NCBI GenBank assembly: GCA_022606425.2
Contig: JAHDVF020000513.1
Span: 419,284 to 483,283 of the forward strand
Reading direction: 5' to 3'
Source: Lepidostoma basale
Taxonomy: Eukaryota; Arthropoda; Insecta; Trichoptera; Lepidostomatidae
Length of the DNA: 64,000 nucleotides
Positions 21,399-33,189 of this stretch are shown piece after piece. Numbering within the stretch: position 1 is the stretch's first letter; every line of letters begins with the position of its first letter. Position numbers and translations under genes: made by a program. The notes beneath the pieces are model-generated. The model was not told the DNA's origin and ran no database searches. It saw only the letters and a list, made by a program, of their open reading frames with translations.

Positions 21399-22313
21399 TA
21401 TATAACAATGTGTATTAATACAATAAGATTATTATTTTTATTAAAATGCTGTTTGCTCCATTTATATGAGTTTAACAATTAATTAAATTTAAAAGTATAA
21501 TACTTTCATTATATCAGGGTAACAATACAATCTGATAATGAAGTAACATCTTTAAAACAAGTTGGGATAAATTATTAAATTAGAACAGACAGCATTTTGA
21601 ATCATAAATTTAAATATTCTTAGTAGTAATGTCATACATTGATCAAAAATCCCTACAAATATTCTAATAAGCACAGGGTTTTGCGTTTACCAAATTTGTT
21701 TAGACATGTAAGGTGTATCGCGTGACATGTGTTATTAGGGATATTTTTTATATATTAAAACTCGTGTGACATGTGACACATACAGGTAACGATTTCATAC
21801 TAAAAACATTGTCAGATTATGTGAAATACAAAGATATTTATGACAATTTTAAGTAACTTATGACATATGACAAATGTTAACTTTGATATACAGAGACAAA
21901 ACATGTTTTAATAAGCCAAGACATTTATTTTAATTTTACATATAGTCAACAGTTTTCATAAATATATTTTTGAATAATAAGACATTTTATTTGTAAGTAA
22001 CCATTATATTATTATACATATAACAGAAAACTATATTTAGGCATCACCGAAATCAGCAATAATACTCACATATTGATAAATCTTTTATTTGGTCATATTT
22101 TTGAAACTTTATATTTTATTCACAAAATGAGATCACATATTACAATACATATTTGGGAAAATAAGATGAATAAAAAAACTTCACCTGGACTAAAATAATA
22201 CAATTTGTAAATGCACACATATAAAATCTAAATTAAAATAAATAAAGCCAAAACTCAAACCACACAATAAAAAAAACACACGCTAATTACTAACATTAAA
22301 ACTATTTTATAGT
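21399..22313. other. No gene seen; AT-rich
   Basis: Contains short repeats of GTGACATGTGAC type near 21,725-21,780. No coding frame. Confidence 0.4.
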
Positions 22314-22653
22314 ATACGGGGTGTCCCAGAAGTCGACGTCAAGCAGGAAACAGATGAGTCATGCTAGCTATGAGAAAAATGTAAAAAGAACAGGGTGTTG
22401 ATTTTCTCGATTTTTTTTAATTGCCTATATTTTACAACTAACTGACTAACTATCACGCGGTTTCTCCGAAAGGGTAGGCAGAAAGAATAGACTGTCACAC
22501 TTTGACCCATGCGGCACTCCATCCTTCTCTTCTGCCCTATTTTTAAAAAAATACAAAACTTCGATTTTTCTCATAACTAGCATGACTTGCCCGTTTGAGT
22601 GACTAGCATGACATCTGTTTCCGGCTTGACATCGACTTCTGGGACACCCGTAT
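22314..22653. mobile_element. MITE with GGGTGTCCCAGAAGTCGA ends, SINE nested
   Basis: Ends TATACGGG(G)TGTCCCAGAAG and CTTCTGGGACACCCGTATA, followed inward by ACAGATG...CATGCTAG...TATGAGAAAAAT in inverse orientation. At 22,441-22,540 it is interrupted by the minus-strand SINE/LINE tail (AACTAACTGACTAACTATCA ... CACTCCATCCTTCTCTT). Confidence 0.75.
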
Positions 22654-23597
22654 ATTTTAAGCATACAAAAGATGAATACAATTTAAAATGATTTACTAGA
22701 AAGTTAAATAGGAAAAAGGTACTTCAAAGTTGTACATAATTTGACAAAAAAAAATGTGATAAAATATTAATATCTTTGGAATTATTTGGTACAAAAATAT
22801 TAATGTTGTTAATTGGTAGCAATTCTTTGTAAATAATGAAGAAAAAAAACATTATTATTATTTATTTATAATACTTATTTAGTTATATTCCGTTTGTTCT
22901 TTTACTTTAGGCTGGTTATGGTAGCACGCTTCCTCGCTTACCAGAAGATGGCAGCGAGCTGCTGAAAACGCTTGAAACTTAAAAAACAAATGAAATATAA
23001 CTAAAAATGTATTCTAAAGACATTTTCATTATATCTATAAAATATGAGTATCAAATTTGATAAAATAAGTTAAAGAAAATGAAAAAATAATCTCATACTA
23101 ATGTCTAAAATAAATAAATATGATTAGTGGATGAAAAACATTAAATTAAGGATAATTCAATAAATTACTACATATTTTGGTGCGGTCTAAAAATATTATT
23201 TAACACATTGTATGCGGGTGCATTTGTGCTAGAAAATTTACTGTAAATTAAGACCAATATAATTGTTCCAATGTTACATAACTTCTAGTTCAAGATTAAT
23301 TTAAAAACTGTATGTCTGATCCTCTAGCGTGGGTCTAAAAACTTTGGTCAAAATCTTCCATTGCCAGTTAACATACTATATGGTAAAAATAAATCTGTTT
23401 AAATTTCAAGAATCAAGTATTTTTATGTTTTCCGCACACAATGTGTTAAGCCCTCCTAACTCACTGTCAAGTACCAGTAAGTGGACTCTCTTGGCCTATA
23501 GGTATGGTGTACGAGTATGTTATGTGAAAGCGTGACCACAAAAATGGATATTTGAACAATATTAAAGAAGAAATATTTAATATGCAATTAATATATT
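22654..23597. other. No gene seen
   Basis: AT-rich. At about 22,942-22,975 CCAGAAGATGGCAGCGAGCT and GCTGAAAACG is one more stem-loop of the hammerhead-like type. 3' flank of the minus-strand FLYWCH exon. Confidence 0.45.
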
Positions 23598-23836
23598 TTA
23601 AATTTTAACGTAAGTTCCATCTTGAATCTGCAAGTATCTTGGGGGGTCGTGGTTGTGTGTGCCCTTTTCTTGAAATATCTTGTTATCTCTGATACCCGTG
23701 CTGGCATAGCACTGCTTGCCCCAATAGGAAGAGCACCGCCACCAGGACTTATCACCGTTTAAAGACCCTCGGTGCCGGCAAAATGTGTACCCGTCTATCA
23801 TCAGAAGTTTCTTGCCCTTGAAAGTAATGAATTTAG
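23598..23836 (-). CDS. mod(mdg4): FLYWCH alternative 3' exon A, mod(mdg4)-like
   Basis: Acceptor TTTTTTTTTTCCAG, then CT of a split codon and 78 residues to a stop. KFITFKGKKLLMIDGYTFC opens the domain; SWWRCSSYWGKQC gives the W-x-C and second Cys, and GTHNHDPP the H-x-H pair of a FLYWCH finger. In mod(mdg4) such C-terminal fingers give each isoform its partner specificity and are joined to a shared BTB part. No ATG is needed; the first Met is internal. Leftmost of the minus-strand set. Phase 1 entry as in the other thirteen. It could also be a FLYWCH exon of a different BTB locus, but the array layout favours mod(mdg4). Confidence 0.85.
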
Positions 23837-23839
23837 CTG

Positions 23840-24370
23840 GAAAAAAAAAATATGTGTGAGTAAAGGATATTAAAAAAGAAAATATACTAAAAATAGTATA
23901 CAGTCATAAAGATAAATATACGATTTTTTTATATTTTTTTGTTGAGACCAAAATAAACTAACCAACATAATACAAGACAATACAAGAGGCGGAAATTCTC
24001 TTGATTTTTTCTGCCTCTTATATATTGTCTATTATTTTGGTTATTTTATTTAGTTCTCTCGACAATGTTTGTTTAATACCTTCAAACCTTTAGAGAAAAA
24101 TAAACCCATCACTTGAAAAAGCAGTGTTTTCACTCATATAACAATAATTAAGGAATTCCAGTTTTAATGCTTTCAGTTTATCAAAAATTATATTGATTAA
24201 CCCTTGATTAACTATATTTATGGTATTTCATTTATTTTAATAAAAAATCACAAACATTATAGACATATAATTCCAGATCGTTTGCAATTACATTATAAGA
24301 ATTTATAAGAGAAGCATAAAAAAAATTAAGCTTAATTATTAGAAAGAATCATAACATTGATATTGCATCC
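23840..24370. other. No gene seen; inverted repeat near 23,970-24,040
   Basis: ACAATACAAGAGGCGGAAATTC faces GCCTCTTATATATTGTC, an imperfect short palindrome. Rest AT-rich. Confidence 0.4.
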
Positions 24371-24371
24371 C

Positions 24372-24850
24372 CGAGGCAACTCACACTATCACGAAATATG
24401 TCAACCTCTGAGGCGACCCGATTAAACAATACGATTGCCCTACCCACAGGCATAACCATTGGCAGGTTGGTTCTGCAGCGCGGCAAATAAAACAATCTGT
24501 GCTGTCTTTGACGAAGGGACAAAATAGACCTACATCACTCAGGACATCTGAGTTTTGTATACGGCTGCCAATCAGCTGAAAGAAGTGGATATTCCTCCTT
24601 CTCTCCGATGATTGGTAGCTTAGCATACCTAGCAAGAATTCAGTCGAAAAGAGCCACAGGTAAAAACCGCGCTCCCTGAGGTAAAGCGCAGAAATTTTGT
24701 CTGCACTCGCTCCACCATCAGAGAATATCGGATCCCAGGCGGTGACCAAATAATGGAACTATATTCCAGCCGATTTCTTACCAGGGAATTATACAACACT
24801 CGAAGTACTTGAAAATATCTTGGTATTCCTAAAAACAAATCCAAGCATTT
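24372..24850 (-). mobile_element. Jockey-like LINE C-terminal fragment
   Basis: Minus strand in two frames: RVLYNSLVRNRLEYSSIIWS, VERVQTKFLRFTSG, then LLGMLSYQSSERRRNIHFFQ, RIQNSDVLSDVGLFCP and closing text. This is the usual C-terminal end of a jockey-clade non-LTR reverse transcriptase; relatives at 36,538-36,950 and 58,075-58,510. Confidence 0.75.
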
Positions 24851-25039
24851 CTATTACATAGAGCAACTATGTGAAGATTGAACGATAATTGAGCATCAAA
24901 CAGATCACTGAGATCTCTGGATGTAGAAGCTCTTTCAAGCTGTGTATTATCATGCTGTGTGTCTTGAGGGTTTTGTAAGTTAGATTATGGTAGAATAAAG
25001 TGTCTAAATATGTGTAGAGGGATAGAATATTATATAATA

Positions 25040-25420
25040 TACTAGCGGACCCGACGTTGTCCTGACCGAACATTGGCTTGTCTGCTATTAGCTGGTTCAG
25101 CAAATGTTTTTTCGATAGTCATATTTTCGATAAACTATATACTAAGTGACATTTTAAGGGGTTCGTTGTGTTGCTCTTGACTTTTATTTGCCTGGTTTCT
25201 TAAATTGGCATCGTCAGGAGGTCAAATATTCATAAACTTCCCAAGAGGTTTTAACGGTCTCCTACTGGGTCCAATTGTGAATCTAAACCATCCAGGGACC
25301 CACTCAAACACACAAAAAAATTCATCAAAATCGGGTCCAGCCGTTTAGAAGGAGTACAACTACATGCGGCTGTACAGAAGATACATATAAAGATAGTAAA
25401 TTAAGAATACATATAAAGAT
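25040..25420. repeat. Dispersed repeat (CTAGCGGACCCGACGTTGTCC type)
   Basis: Begins ACTAGCGGACCCGACGTTGT and ends CATCAAAATCGGGTCCAGCC-GTTTAGAAGGAGTACAAC then a tandem ACATATAAAGATAGTAAATT. Such text is a common non-LTR element 3' end in insects; family not determined. Confidence 0.5.
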
Positions 25421-25479
25421 AGTAAATTAATATAAAAAATATATTAAAAGAAAAACAAACTTATTTTAATAAGTTTTAT

Positions 25480-26084
25480 TTGAGAGATTAATTAGATTGG
25501 TAACGCAAAAAAAAAATACAAAAGACATTAATACTTTTTTAATTTGCATTTTTAATAGTTAATATCAACTTTAACAAAAGTCTACATAAAGCAAAAATCT
25601 TGGATCTGAAATATTGGAAAAACATATTATATCTCATGGAATGTTTTTTTAACACTGATAAAGAAGAAACCATTCCATGCAATTGAAGTCTTTATCCTAA
25701 CCGAGGGCTAAGATAAGCTTTCTCCTATTAAAGACCTAAGATCGGGGCACTTAAAAGACAGAATAAGAAATGGGTGTAGATATTTGATTTTTACTTAACT
25801 CCACTAGAAATTTAAGGCTCCACTAGGGTTTTTTTGGATTGAGGAGAAATGTGGTAGTGCTTCCCCTTGATACTGATGAGGCAACCATCCTTCATTACGA
25901 TAGACACAAGACAATGCATTGACCAATTCTAGGACATCTCCACCAAGATTACCCTGATTGAGGGTATTTACACAATGTAAATGCGTCAATTATTATTTTA
26001 AAAAATCCTGTAGAATATCAGTTTTACTGAAATTTAACAATTGTCTCTTATAAGGTTACAGTTAACTTTTGACTTAATACCGGA
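25480..26084. other. No assigned gene; one unknown minus-strand ORF
   Basis: The 60-residue minus-strand frame 25,989-25,804 (NTLNQGNLGGDVLELVNALS, ...GWLPHQYQGEALPHF) is not recognised. It has no clear phase-1 acceptor. Possibly an old transposon piece. Confidence 0.3.
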
Positions 26085-26918
26085 CATGTCCAACTAAAAA
26101 TAAAAATAGCTATCCTACTTGCAGACAACGAGCATGAACTACAAGTCCTGGTGAATTGTATGTATGAGGTATGCATGCGAAATGATATGATGATGAATGT
26201 TAACAAGTCCAAGGTAATGATTTTTGAAAAAGAAGAAATCATGACAGCCTGCAACATTAGCGTGAATGGTGAAAATTTGGAGCAAGTAGTTGAGTTCGTG
26301 TATTTAGGTAGTATGTTTACAAGAGATGGGCGAGTGGAGAGGGGATATTGAAAAAAGGGTTGGGGCAGGCAACAAAGTGAATGGTGCACTTAAAGTTGTC
26401 ATCGCAAACAAAAACCTATCCAAAAAAGCTAGAATGGCAGTGCACAATAGTGTTCTTCTACCGACCCTTATGTATGGAAGCGAAGCATGGAACTGACAAA
26501 AGAAGGATGAAAGTAGAATAAAAGCAGTAGAAATGAGATCTCTTAGACGAATGTGTGGATACTCTGTGTATGATAGAGTGTCGAATGAAAATATAAGAAG
26601 TGAATGAGGTGCGAATGATGGTGTTATGAACAAAATAATGAAAGGATCATTAATGAAGAAAGAATGGTAAAAAAATTATATGTTAACGATGTAAATGGAA
26701 CCAGAAATAGAGAAAGACCGAGGAAAACGTGGCACGATCAAATAAATCAAATATTGAATGTCGGCCATGTGAGGAGTCAGAGAAATCGACGCGCGTGCAT
26801 GACACGATGTATGAATGTTAAAGAAGCAAGAGAAATACGTCAGGAAAGAAAAGTGTGGCAGTCCATTCTTTCTGCCTACGCCTTCGGGGAGACGGCGTGA
26901 TGGTTAGTTAGTTAGTTT
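26085..26918 (+). mobile_element. LINE 3' part, longest of the (GTTA)n-tail family
   Basis: Plus strand: LADNEHELQVLVNCMYEVCM, MNVNKSKVMIFEKEE, EFVYLGSMFTRDGRVER, GAGNKVNGALKVVIANKNL, MYGSEAWN, EMRSLRRMCGYSVYD, 26,664-26,900 GRPRKTWHDQINQILNVGH-type and SAYAFGETA-stop, then GTTAGTTAGTTAG. Several frameshifts and a short deletion at about 26,645. It shows the order of the family's C-terminal third best. Confidence 0.85.
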
Positions 26919-27469
26919 AAAAATAACTTACATCCCATGGCCAAAGTATTGATAATATGGATTATTTAGAATATATCAGACCATATCAGTTTGTTTTGAT
27001 GTTAGAAAAAAAGTAATAAATGTAAAAATATTTATGCTTTAATAAATCATAAACACATTAAAAAAAACGATTTACAGAGATTTCGTAATTAAAATATTTG
27101 TATAAAACAAAAATCAATCAAAATAACATATTACACACCATTTTATACTAAAAATATGTTTTATTTGTAAAATAAACATACAAAAAATTATAAACTAAGG
27201 TGAACGCAGACATCATAAAATTATTGTAAAATATTTTTTTTTTATATTATAAATTTACCAATCAGAAAATATGAAGACAGCCACAAATGGACATGATTCT
27301 TAGCTAATTTCATAAATAATTCAATTTGAGTGCACTAAACAATATTTAGTATTAACCACAAGTATATCACTCTTTTTATAATACAATTTCATATATTTAT
27401 AAATTAGTTATTATACTTCAATATATGATCATACTTAACAATACCAAGAACTCACTAAAAAATTAAATA
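26919..27469. other. No gene seen; AT-rich
   Basis: No coding frame, repeat pair or RNA gene recognised. Confidence 0.4.
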
Positions 27470-27904
27470 CAGTAGAACGTCGTTTATCCAGATTAATTGG
27501 GACCGGAGGAGTTACGGATACCAATTTTTCCGGATAATCAAAAAGGCGCTAATTATTTTAGCAAAATAAGGTGTAAATCGATATTTTTTGATAAATGATG
27601 ACAGGTTGAAACAACGAGATGACACGTTGAAACTCAAACACAGCAGGAGACTGACTGTCCGTAGGGTGCGGGGAAAATGAGAGGAGGAGGAAGGAGGAGG
27701 GAGGAGGACGAAGGAGGAGGGAGGAGAAGGGATAAGGAGGGAGGAGAAGGGATAAGGATGTTGCAACCCACACCCAACGTTGTGTAAGTATGTGGGATAA
27801 GCTTAGTCATGCGTAGGTCACGGTACAGAATGCTTCATCATCTCTGCTTGTCTGGATAATTGACGTTTCGGTTAACTGACGTCTGGATAAACGACTTTCT
27901 ACTG
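27470..27904. mobile_element. pogo/Tigger-like non-autonomous element
   Basis: Inverted ends CAGTAGAACGTCGTTTATCC and GGATAAACGACTTTCTACTG, TA on both flanks. A purine run (GAGGAGGAAGGAG repeats, 27,677-27,760) lies inside. Same family at 44,101 and 51,432. Confidence 0.85.
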
Positions 27905-28649
27905 TAATTGTAAAATAAATTGTGTTTTTAAGCTTGTGACTAAAATTTGACATGCTGTTTTTAAAAACTCACATTTTAATACACTTGAAGGCCATGAACT
28001 ATAACATACATTATGATATTTTACTACCATAAAATGAGTACAATAAAAATTCATTCTAAAAAGTTACTTCTAAAAATATGGTTTTAAAATATTATGAGGT
28101 CGTAGGAGATAGTTTCCAAGTTGAACAGTTCTAATTCAATTATAAATTTCTTTCCATTTTTCTATAAAATATGCTATTCCTTTTCTATTCTTACTACCTT
28201 ACACAAATATCCTATCTTATTACTTATTATTTAACGAGGTAGCGATGAAGTGTATTACCCATCTCACCAGATTCAGAAGTCACACTTCAAAAAATTATAA
28301 CCTGCGTAACAAATATAAGTTTTAAAAATTTCATGAATATATAACTAATGAAAATAAAAATAAATTCCTTTATAATATATATTTAGTTTAATTCCACAAG
28401 AGTTTATTTCATTTTATGACATCCAGAAGATAACAACGAGCTGCTGAAACCGGTCGAAGCCATAAGATCTTGTGAAATTAGGCTAAATATATATTATAAA
28501 AGATTTTTTTTTTTTTTTCTATTTTCATTATTTACAAAAAACTTCTAGCAAATATTATCAATTAACAACATTTTGAGTATAATATATAACTGATTCTGTA
28601 TACCAGATTGTGGAATAAAAATTGACAATGTGAGAGGTATAAGTGAATC
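27905..28649. other. No gene seen
   Basis: AT-rich; near 28,424-28,460 CCAGAAGATAACAACGAGCT-GCTGAAACCGGTCG, another stem-loop of the hammerhead-like type. Confidence 0.4.
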
Positions 28650-28891
28650 GTGTTTTTCAGAAGTAGCACACATCCAGTAACCTCAACTTTACAGGACAGA
28701 CAAAAAACTGTCTGGTACAAAATTTTCCTACAATATATATATTTTTTTCAATACACATTTGTCTATTTTACTCCCTATGACAAATGTGTATTGAAAAAAT
28801 ATATACATTGTAGGAAAATTTTGTACCAGACAGTTTTTTGTCCGTCCTGTAAGGTTGAGGTTACTGGATGTGTGCTACTTCTGAAAAACAC
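28650..28891. mobile_element. Foldback MITE, near-perfect palindrome
   Basis: Left arm GTGTTTTTCAGAAGTAGCAC and onwards to about 28,765 is the inverse of the right arm ending at 28,891, with only a few mismatches; central loop about 15-20 bases. No coding frame of its own. Confidence 0.85.
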
Positions 28892-28946
28892 AATTTAAGT
28901 ACTTTTCAAGATATTCATATCTTTTTATTCAAAATATTTAACATAT

Positions 28947-29332
28947 CGTCACCTGAGAGTAAGAGGGTTCCAACTAACAAAATTTCACATTTGGCTTTTT
29001 TTCGTGAAAAGGGTTCTTACTAACCATATCTATACGTACAATAAAAAAAAACATGTAACAGTATCGTCATTTTGATGTTACGAAAGAATCAAGTTCCATC
29101 TGATCATTCAAAACACACAATTCACTGAAAAAGGATTCATTGAAACTTAGAACTTTATTATTCCAACTGTTGCCAGACAAAATTTACACGTTTCTCAGTA
29201 AAAGAATCTCTGGAAATTGGAATAAAACCCTTTTATTCCAAGATACACACCCGAAACCAACAAAACTTTGACTCTGATTTTTCTCAGCTTTTTACTTTTT
29301 TCAGTTGGAACCTTCTTACTCTCAGGTGACGA
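28947..29332. mobile_element. MITE with CACCTGAGAGTAAGAGGGTT ends
   Basis: Left CACCTGAGAGTAAGAGGGTTCC, right inverse GGAACCTTCTTACTCTCAGGTG. A second copy, lacking its left end, lies at 60,549-60,916. Confidence 0.75.
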
Positions 29333-29463
29333 TGTGTAAAAGGTGAATGTGTAAAATTGATTGTAAGAAATAAAATTGTCCAGATAATATTTCAAAACAG
29401 AAAGATTTCTAAAATAGAAAAAAATTATTGCTCTATTTGTCAGTTAGAGACAAATATTCATTA

Positions 29464-29702
29464 TCATTGCCAGACTGGAAAGCCCATGAAGTTTTGATGT
29501 TCCTTGGGCATGTGGTGATTATGAACTAAGACCGAGTATACGATTATCCCATTTTCTACGTGAGCCAGAGCTTTACATCCTTTACTCGAACGGGAGGAGC
29601 AGTACCATCTTACTTTTCCTGTAAGCGTGTGAGAAGGACTCGAGAAAGTATAGCCCCGATAGAACAACAGCTTTTTTCCAATTCTGGAGTTGACGTACAT
29701 AG
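29464..29702 (-). CDS. mod(mdg4): FLYWCH alternative 3' exon B, mod(mdg4)-like
   Basis: Acceptor CTCTTCTTTTCTAG, split codon CT, then 78 residues to TGA. MYVNSRIGKKLLFYRGYTFS, then KVRWYCSSRSSKGCKALAH and LVHNHHMPKEH: aromatic start, W-x-C, Cys and H-x-H of a FLYWCH finger at about residues 15-64, with a longer tail (NFMGFPVWQ) than its sisters. Phase 1 entry. Minus strand, between exons A and C. Function as in exon A: an isoform-specific C-terminus of a BTB protein. Assigned on domain and array context. Confidence 0.85.
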
Positions 29703-30750
29703 CTAGAAAAGAAGAGAAAGTGTAAATTACTCAATATATAATTCTAACAGCATTATGTTGAATCCATCCAATTTTTTAATGTTGTTCTAAGTTAATATCA
29801 TGCATTTCTTTATTTATTTATATTATATTATACAAAAAGGGTTCAAAAGGGTAGTAGGGCTACGATGGGGTATGCTTTGCTGGAAAGTATGCCTCTACAA
29901 ATGTCGTAAGGCGCCATGTTGCATTTACAACAGCAACACAACTATCAAGTCCAACTCTCTAGCGTCCACGAGAGGTCTTTTAAAGACCTTGCGAACCCCG
30001 GGCAATGTGGCACATATTACTTAGTGCCATAGCCGATAGAGAGAGGACGAATGGCGAGCTTCCAGCGCCATAAAACTGGATACACCCAGCTAAGGGAAGG
30101 TAACCCCGACAGAAAATCCTCCAGAGAAGGCAAAGGGATACCACTCTGGATATTTTTCCCCAGGTCATCACTATGAAAAGGTGATAGTCAACGTTAGGGA
30201 GACCTGACAGGACACAGAAAGAAGAAGATATTATACAAAATAAAAATTGGAGAACTTTTAAGAAGTATAGTGTTTATTTTTTATTATAATTGCTGTCCTT
30301 TTATGTTTGTTCTGCTGGAATGATGAATTATTTATATTAACCTGTTAACCGGGGAATTTATTTTGTAATTACGCAATATACAATTTTTTCATAATGACGT
30401 GTCAGTTCATCACGCCCGCATGACGTAATTTCATAGAATTTTTTTTATCAATGCTTAGAATTAATGAAAAGACAATGAATTATATATTTTTTGTTTATTT
30501 ATAAATAAAAATACAAAATTCCAAACAAATAAACAAAAGTACTTACAAAAATGGGAATATTGAATTAATAAAACTATATTAAAAAAAAAAAATTTAAAAG
30601 TTATGAATCTTACAAACAAGTAGATATATAATGAAACATATTTTATTAAATTTATTTTGAAACAAAAACATATAAAGAAATTAACAATTTATTACAAAAC
30701 AGTAAACAAAAGCACACAAAGAAATATAGAATTTCAAAATTTGTAATATA
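29703..30750. other. No gene seen; a LINE tail at 30,010-30,235
   Basis: 30,010-30,235 (plus) reads toward GACCTGACAGGACACAGAAA-GAAGAAG, a (GAA)n-type LINE 3' end without a good coding frame. The remainder is AT-rich. Confidence 0.45.
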
Positions 30751-31359
30751 CAGTGGAACCTGGATAATTGGCATTCCAAAGGACCAACCCTACGGTGGTC
30801 AATTAACCAGGTATTCCAATTATCCAGTTTTTCATGTATCCAGGTCCAGATTGTGCTTTGGTTTTTTAACCAGGTTTTGTATCCACATAAACAGAAAAGC
30901 AATAAAAATAATTCATGGACTGATATATAAAACAATCAATAAAAATTACATACAATAAATTTAATTATTGTGGCTTGAAAAAATCAGTTACATGGACCTG
31001 TTTCACACGCTGAAAATGTTGCAAAACTCTTCGTGAGATTTATCGGCTTCAAATTCTTGGATTAGTTTTAGTTTCGAGCTCAAATCAAGGCCGTTATATT
31101 TAAGTTTATGAAATATTGCGGTCTAAAATGGACCACCTTCGATGAGTACAGAACAAATACTGAGGAGTTGTCAGTTTACAGAGATCGAGAAGGCGGTGCT
31201 CTCCAATTACAGAGGTTTAGGGCCAGAATGTCAAGTTCAATTAAACAGGTTTCTTTTTTCCAATTAAAGAGGTTTTAATGCTCCAAGGGGGTGGGACCGG
31301 AATTTTTCTGCCAATTATAGAGTTTTGCTAACCAGGTTCCAATTATCCAGGTTCTACTG
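30751..31359. mobile_element. pogo/Tigger-like element next to exon C
   Basis: Ends CAGTGGAACCTGGATAATTGG and CCAATTATCCAGGTTCTACTG with TA flanks (30,749-30,750; 31,360-31,361). Several internal copies of AATTATCCAG/ACCAGG..CAATT. It lies 12 bases past the stop of exon C, so it sits in that exon's 3' UTR. Confidence 0.8.
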
Positions 31360-31370
31360 TATATCACAAT

Positions 31371-31618
31371 TCAAAGGTCAACTTTGGTGTGATATATTTT
31401 AAAACAGTTGTTAACACATAGAGCTACCTTACAATCCGGACACCAGTATGTAGATTCTTTTCTAGCACCACTTTTGTAGCAAACTCGGCATTTCCTGGCT
31501 TTAGATTTTCCTATATTGTTTTTCATTTGTTCTAGAAAATGTTTCTCAACTAAGCGTGATGGTTTAGGTGTAGGGCTGTTTGTTGGTCCATTTTGATGGA
31601 CACTAATAAACAAGTATT
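31371..31618 (-). CDS. Alternative 3' exon C with piggyBac-type Cys-rich finger
   Basis: Acceptor TTTTTATTTTAG, split codon AA, then 81 residues to TGA. PKPSRLVEKHFLEQM leads into RKCRVCYKSGARKESTYWC, PDCKVALCVNNCFKIYHT: four C-x2-C-like pairs ending C-F-x-x-YH. This is the cysteine-rich zinc finger at the C-terminus of piggyBac transposases, a DNA-binding module. The rest of the transposase is absent. Exon length (2 mod 3) and phase agree with the FLYWCH exons, so it reads as a cassette of the same gene. Alternatively it is a lone piggyBac relic that kept an open frame by chance; the two like exons at 47,568 and 49,247 speak against this. Confidence 0.7.
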
Positions 31619-31889
31619 CTAAAATAAAAAGATTGGAAATATAAGTAGAAAATTTAAATAAAAAATATATAGTACGAAAGTAGGAAGTGAAAGAACACAC
31701 CTGTCACCTCTCGCCAAGCACACCTCCACCCAACACAATAGCAAAGTTCCCGAAGCGATTCCCGTCGCGTCTTAAATCCAAGTCGAAACATGTACCGATG
31801 ACTCATACATTTGTTGAGTAAAAATACGTTCCGCCCGTTCAAGGGTGCAACAAATATTTCAAGGACACATTCACATGTCCTACCCGTAC

Positions 31890-32235
31890 TCGATATTGTG
31901 CCATGCACGTCGATTTCTTCGACTCCACGTGGCCGAATTCAATAATTGATTTATTTGATCGTGCCACATTTTCCTTGGTCTTCCTCTATTTCTTATTATG
32001 TTTACAACGTTAATATATACTTTTTTTACCATTCTTTCCTCATTCATTATTTGTATGTGTCCAAAACATCTTAATGATATTTTCATTATTTTGTTCATAA
32101 CACTTTCATTCGCACTGCATTCACTTATTATATTTTCATTTGACACTATCATACTTTTTAGATAGATTTTCGGCACATCCTACTCTGATCTCATTTCTAA
32201 TGCATTTATTCTATGTTCATCTTTCTTTTCTCAGT
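31890..32235 (-). mobile_element. LINE 3' fragment, (GTTA)n-tail family
   Basis: Minus strand MNKIMKISLRCFGHIQIMNE-ERMVKKVY, RNRGRPRKMWHDQINQLLN. The tail is missing; the piece ends in the middle of the RRNRRAW region. Confidence 0.75.
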
Positions 32236-33189
32236 AATATTTTTCATAATTTGCAAATATATGAGCAACATGTTAAGAGAAATAATTTAAAAAAAAATAT
32301 TAAAACAGTTTATTATTACATATTCAAAAATATTTACATTAAAAAATGTACAGTATCTTCTGAACCATGTACATGTAATATAATTTTACATGTACTCACA
32401 TTTTATTTCCCTGTTTCATAGGTCTTAAATGGGGGGAAGGGGGTGGGTTAAGGGGTTAAGTTAACACAATTATTAAAAAATTTAAATAAATAAAAACAAT
32501 TTATGGCTATTTGGAATTACATAGTCATGAATTAAAATAATGTCATTCTAATAAAATATGATAAAACTTCTAGAGCACAGATGTTTTCATTCAAATCGAG
32601 GTGTTTTAATTATTCCAATTTCATAATTAAAGAATAAATTCATACCACTTTGTATAAAACACATTTCAACTTTGACTAAATATAAAAAGTATATAAATTT
32701 TATATATAAATTTTATATATAAATTTTATATATAAATAATATATAAATATATAAATAATATAAATTTTGATTACTTATTTAATCAACAAAAATAATTATC
32801 AAAATATATATACAGTAATTAATTGTTAAACAATTAATACTTATAAATGAAAACGTCTGTCTTATAGGAGTTTTATTAAGTTTTTTATAGAATGACATGT
32901 TTCGCCTTTCTAAGGCATTATCAAATGTATTTCATTGTGTATATCAATTGTATATCATTTGATAATGCCTTAGAAGGGCGAAACATGTCATTCCATAAAA
33001 AAACTTAATAAAACTCCTTGAAGACAGACATATTCATTTATATTAATTATATATATACAGTTCATCAGATCCAGTGAAATGTGTATAAGAAATTCTTCAT
33101 TATAGAGAACTGGGATTATGTCAAATGAATGGAAAGAATAACCAAGAAGACAAGAGATTTTTTTTGTAGATCCATTCATTTGAAATCTG
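32236..33189. other. No gene; AT microsatellite and inverted stem-loop pair
   Basis: (TATATAAATTTTA)n at 32,690-32,765. A head-to-head pair at 32,873-33,020: inverse and direct copies of TTTGATAATGCCTTAGAAGG-GCGAAACATGTCATTCC (family C), with ACTTAATAAAACTCC on both outer sides. Confidence 0.6.
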
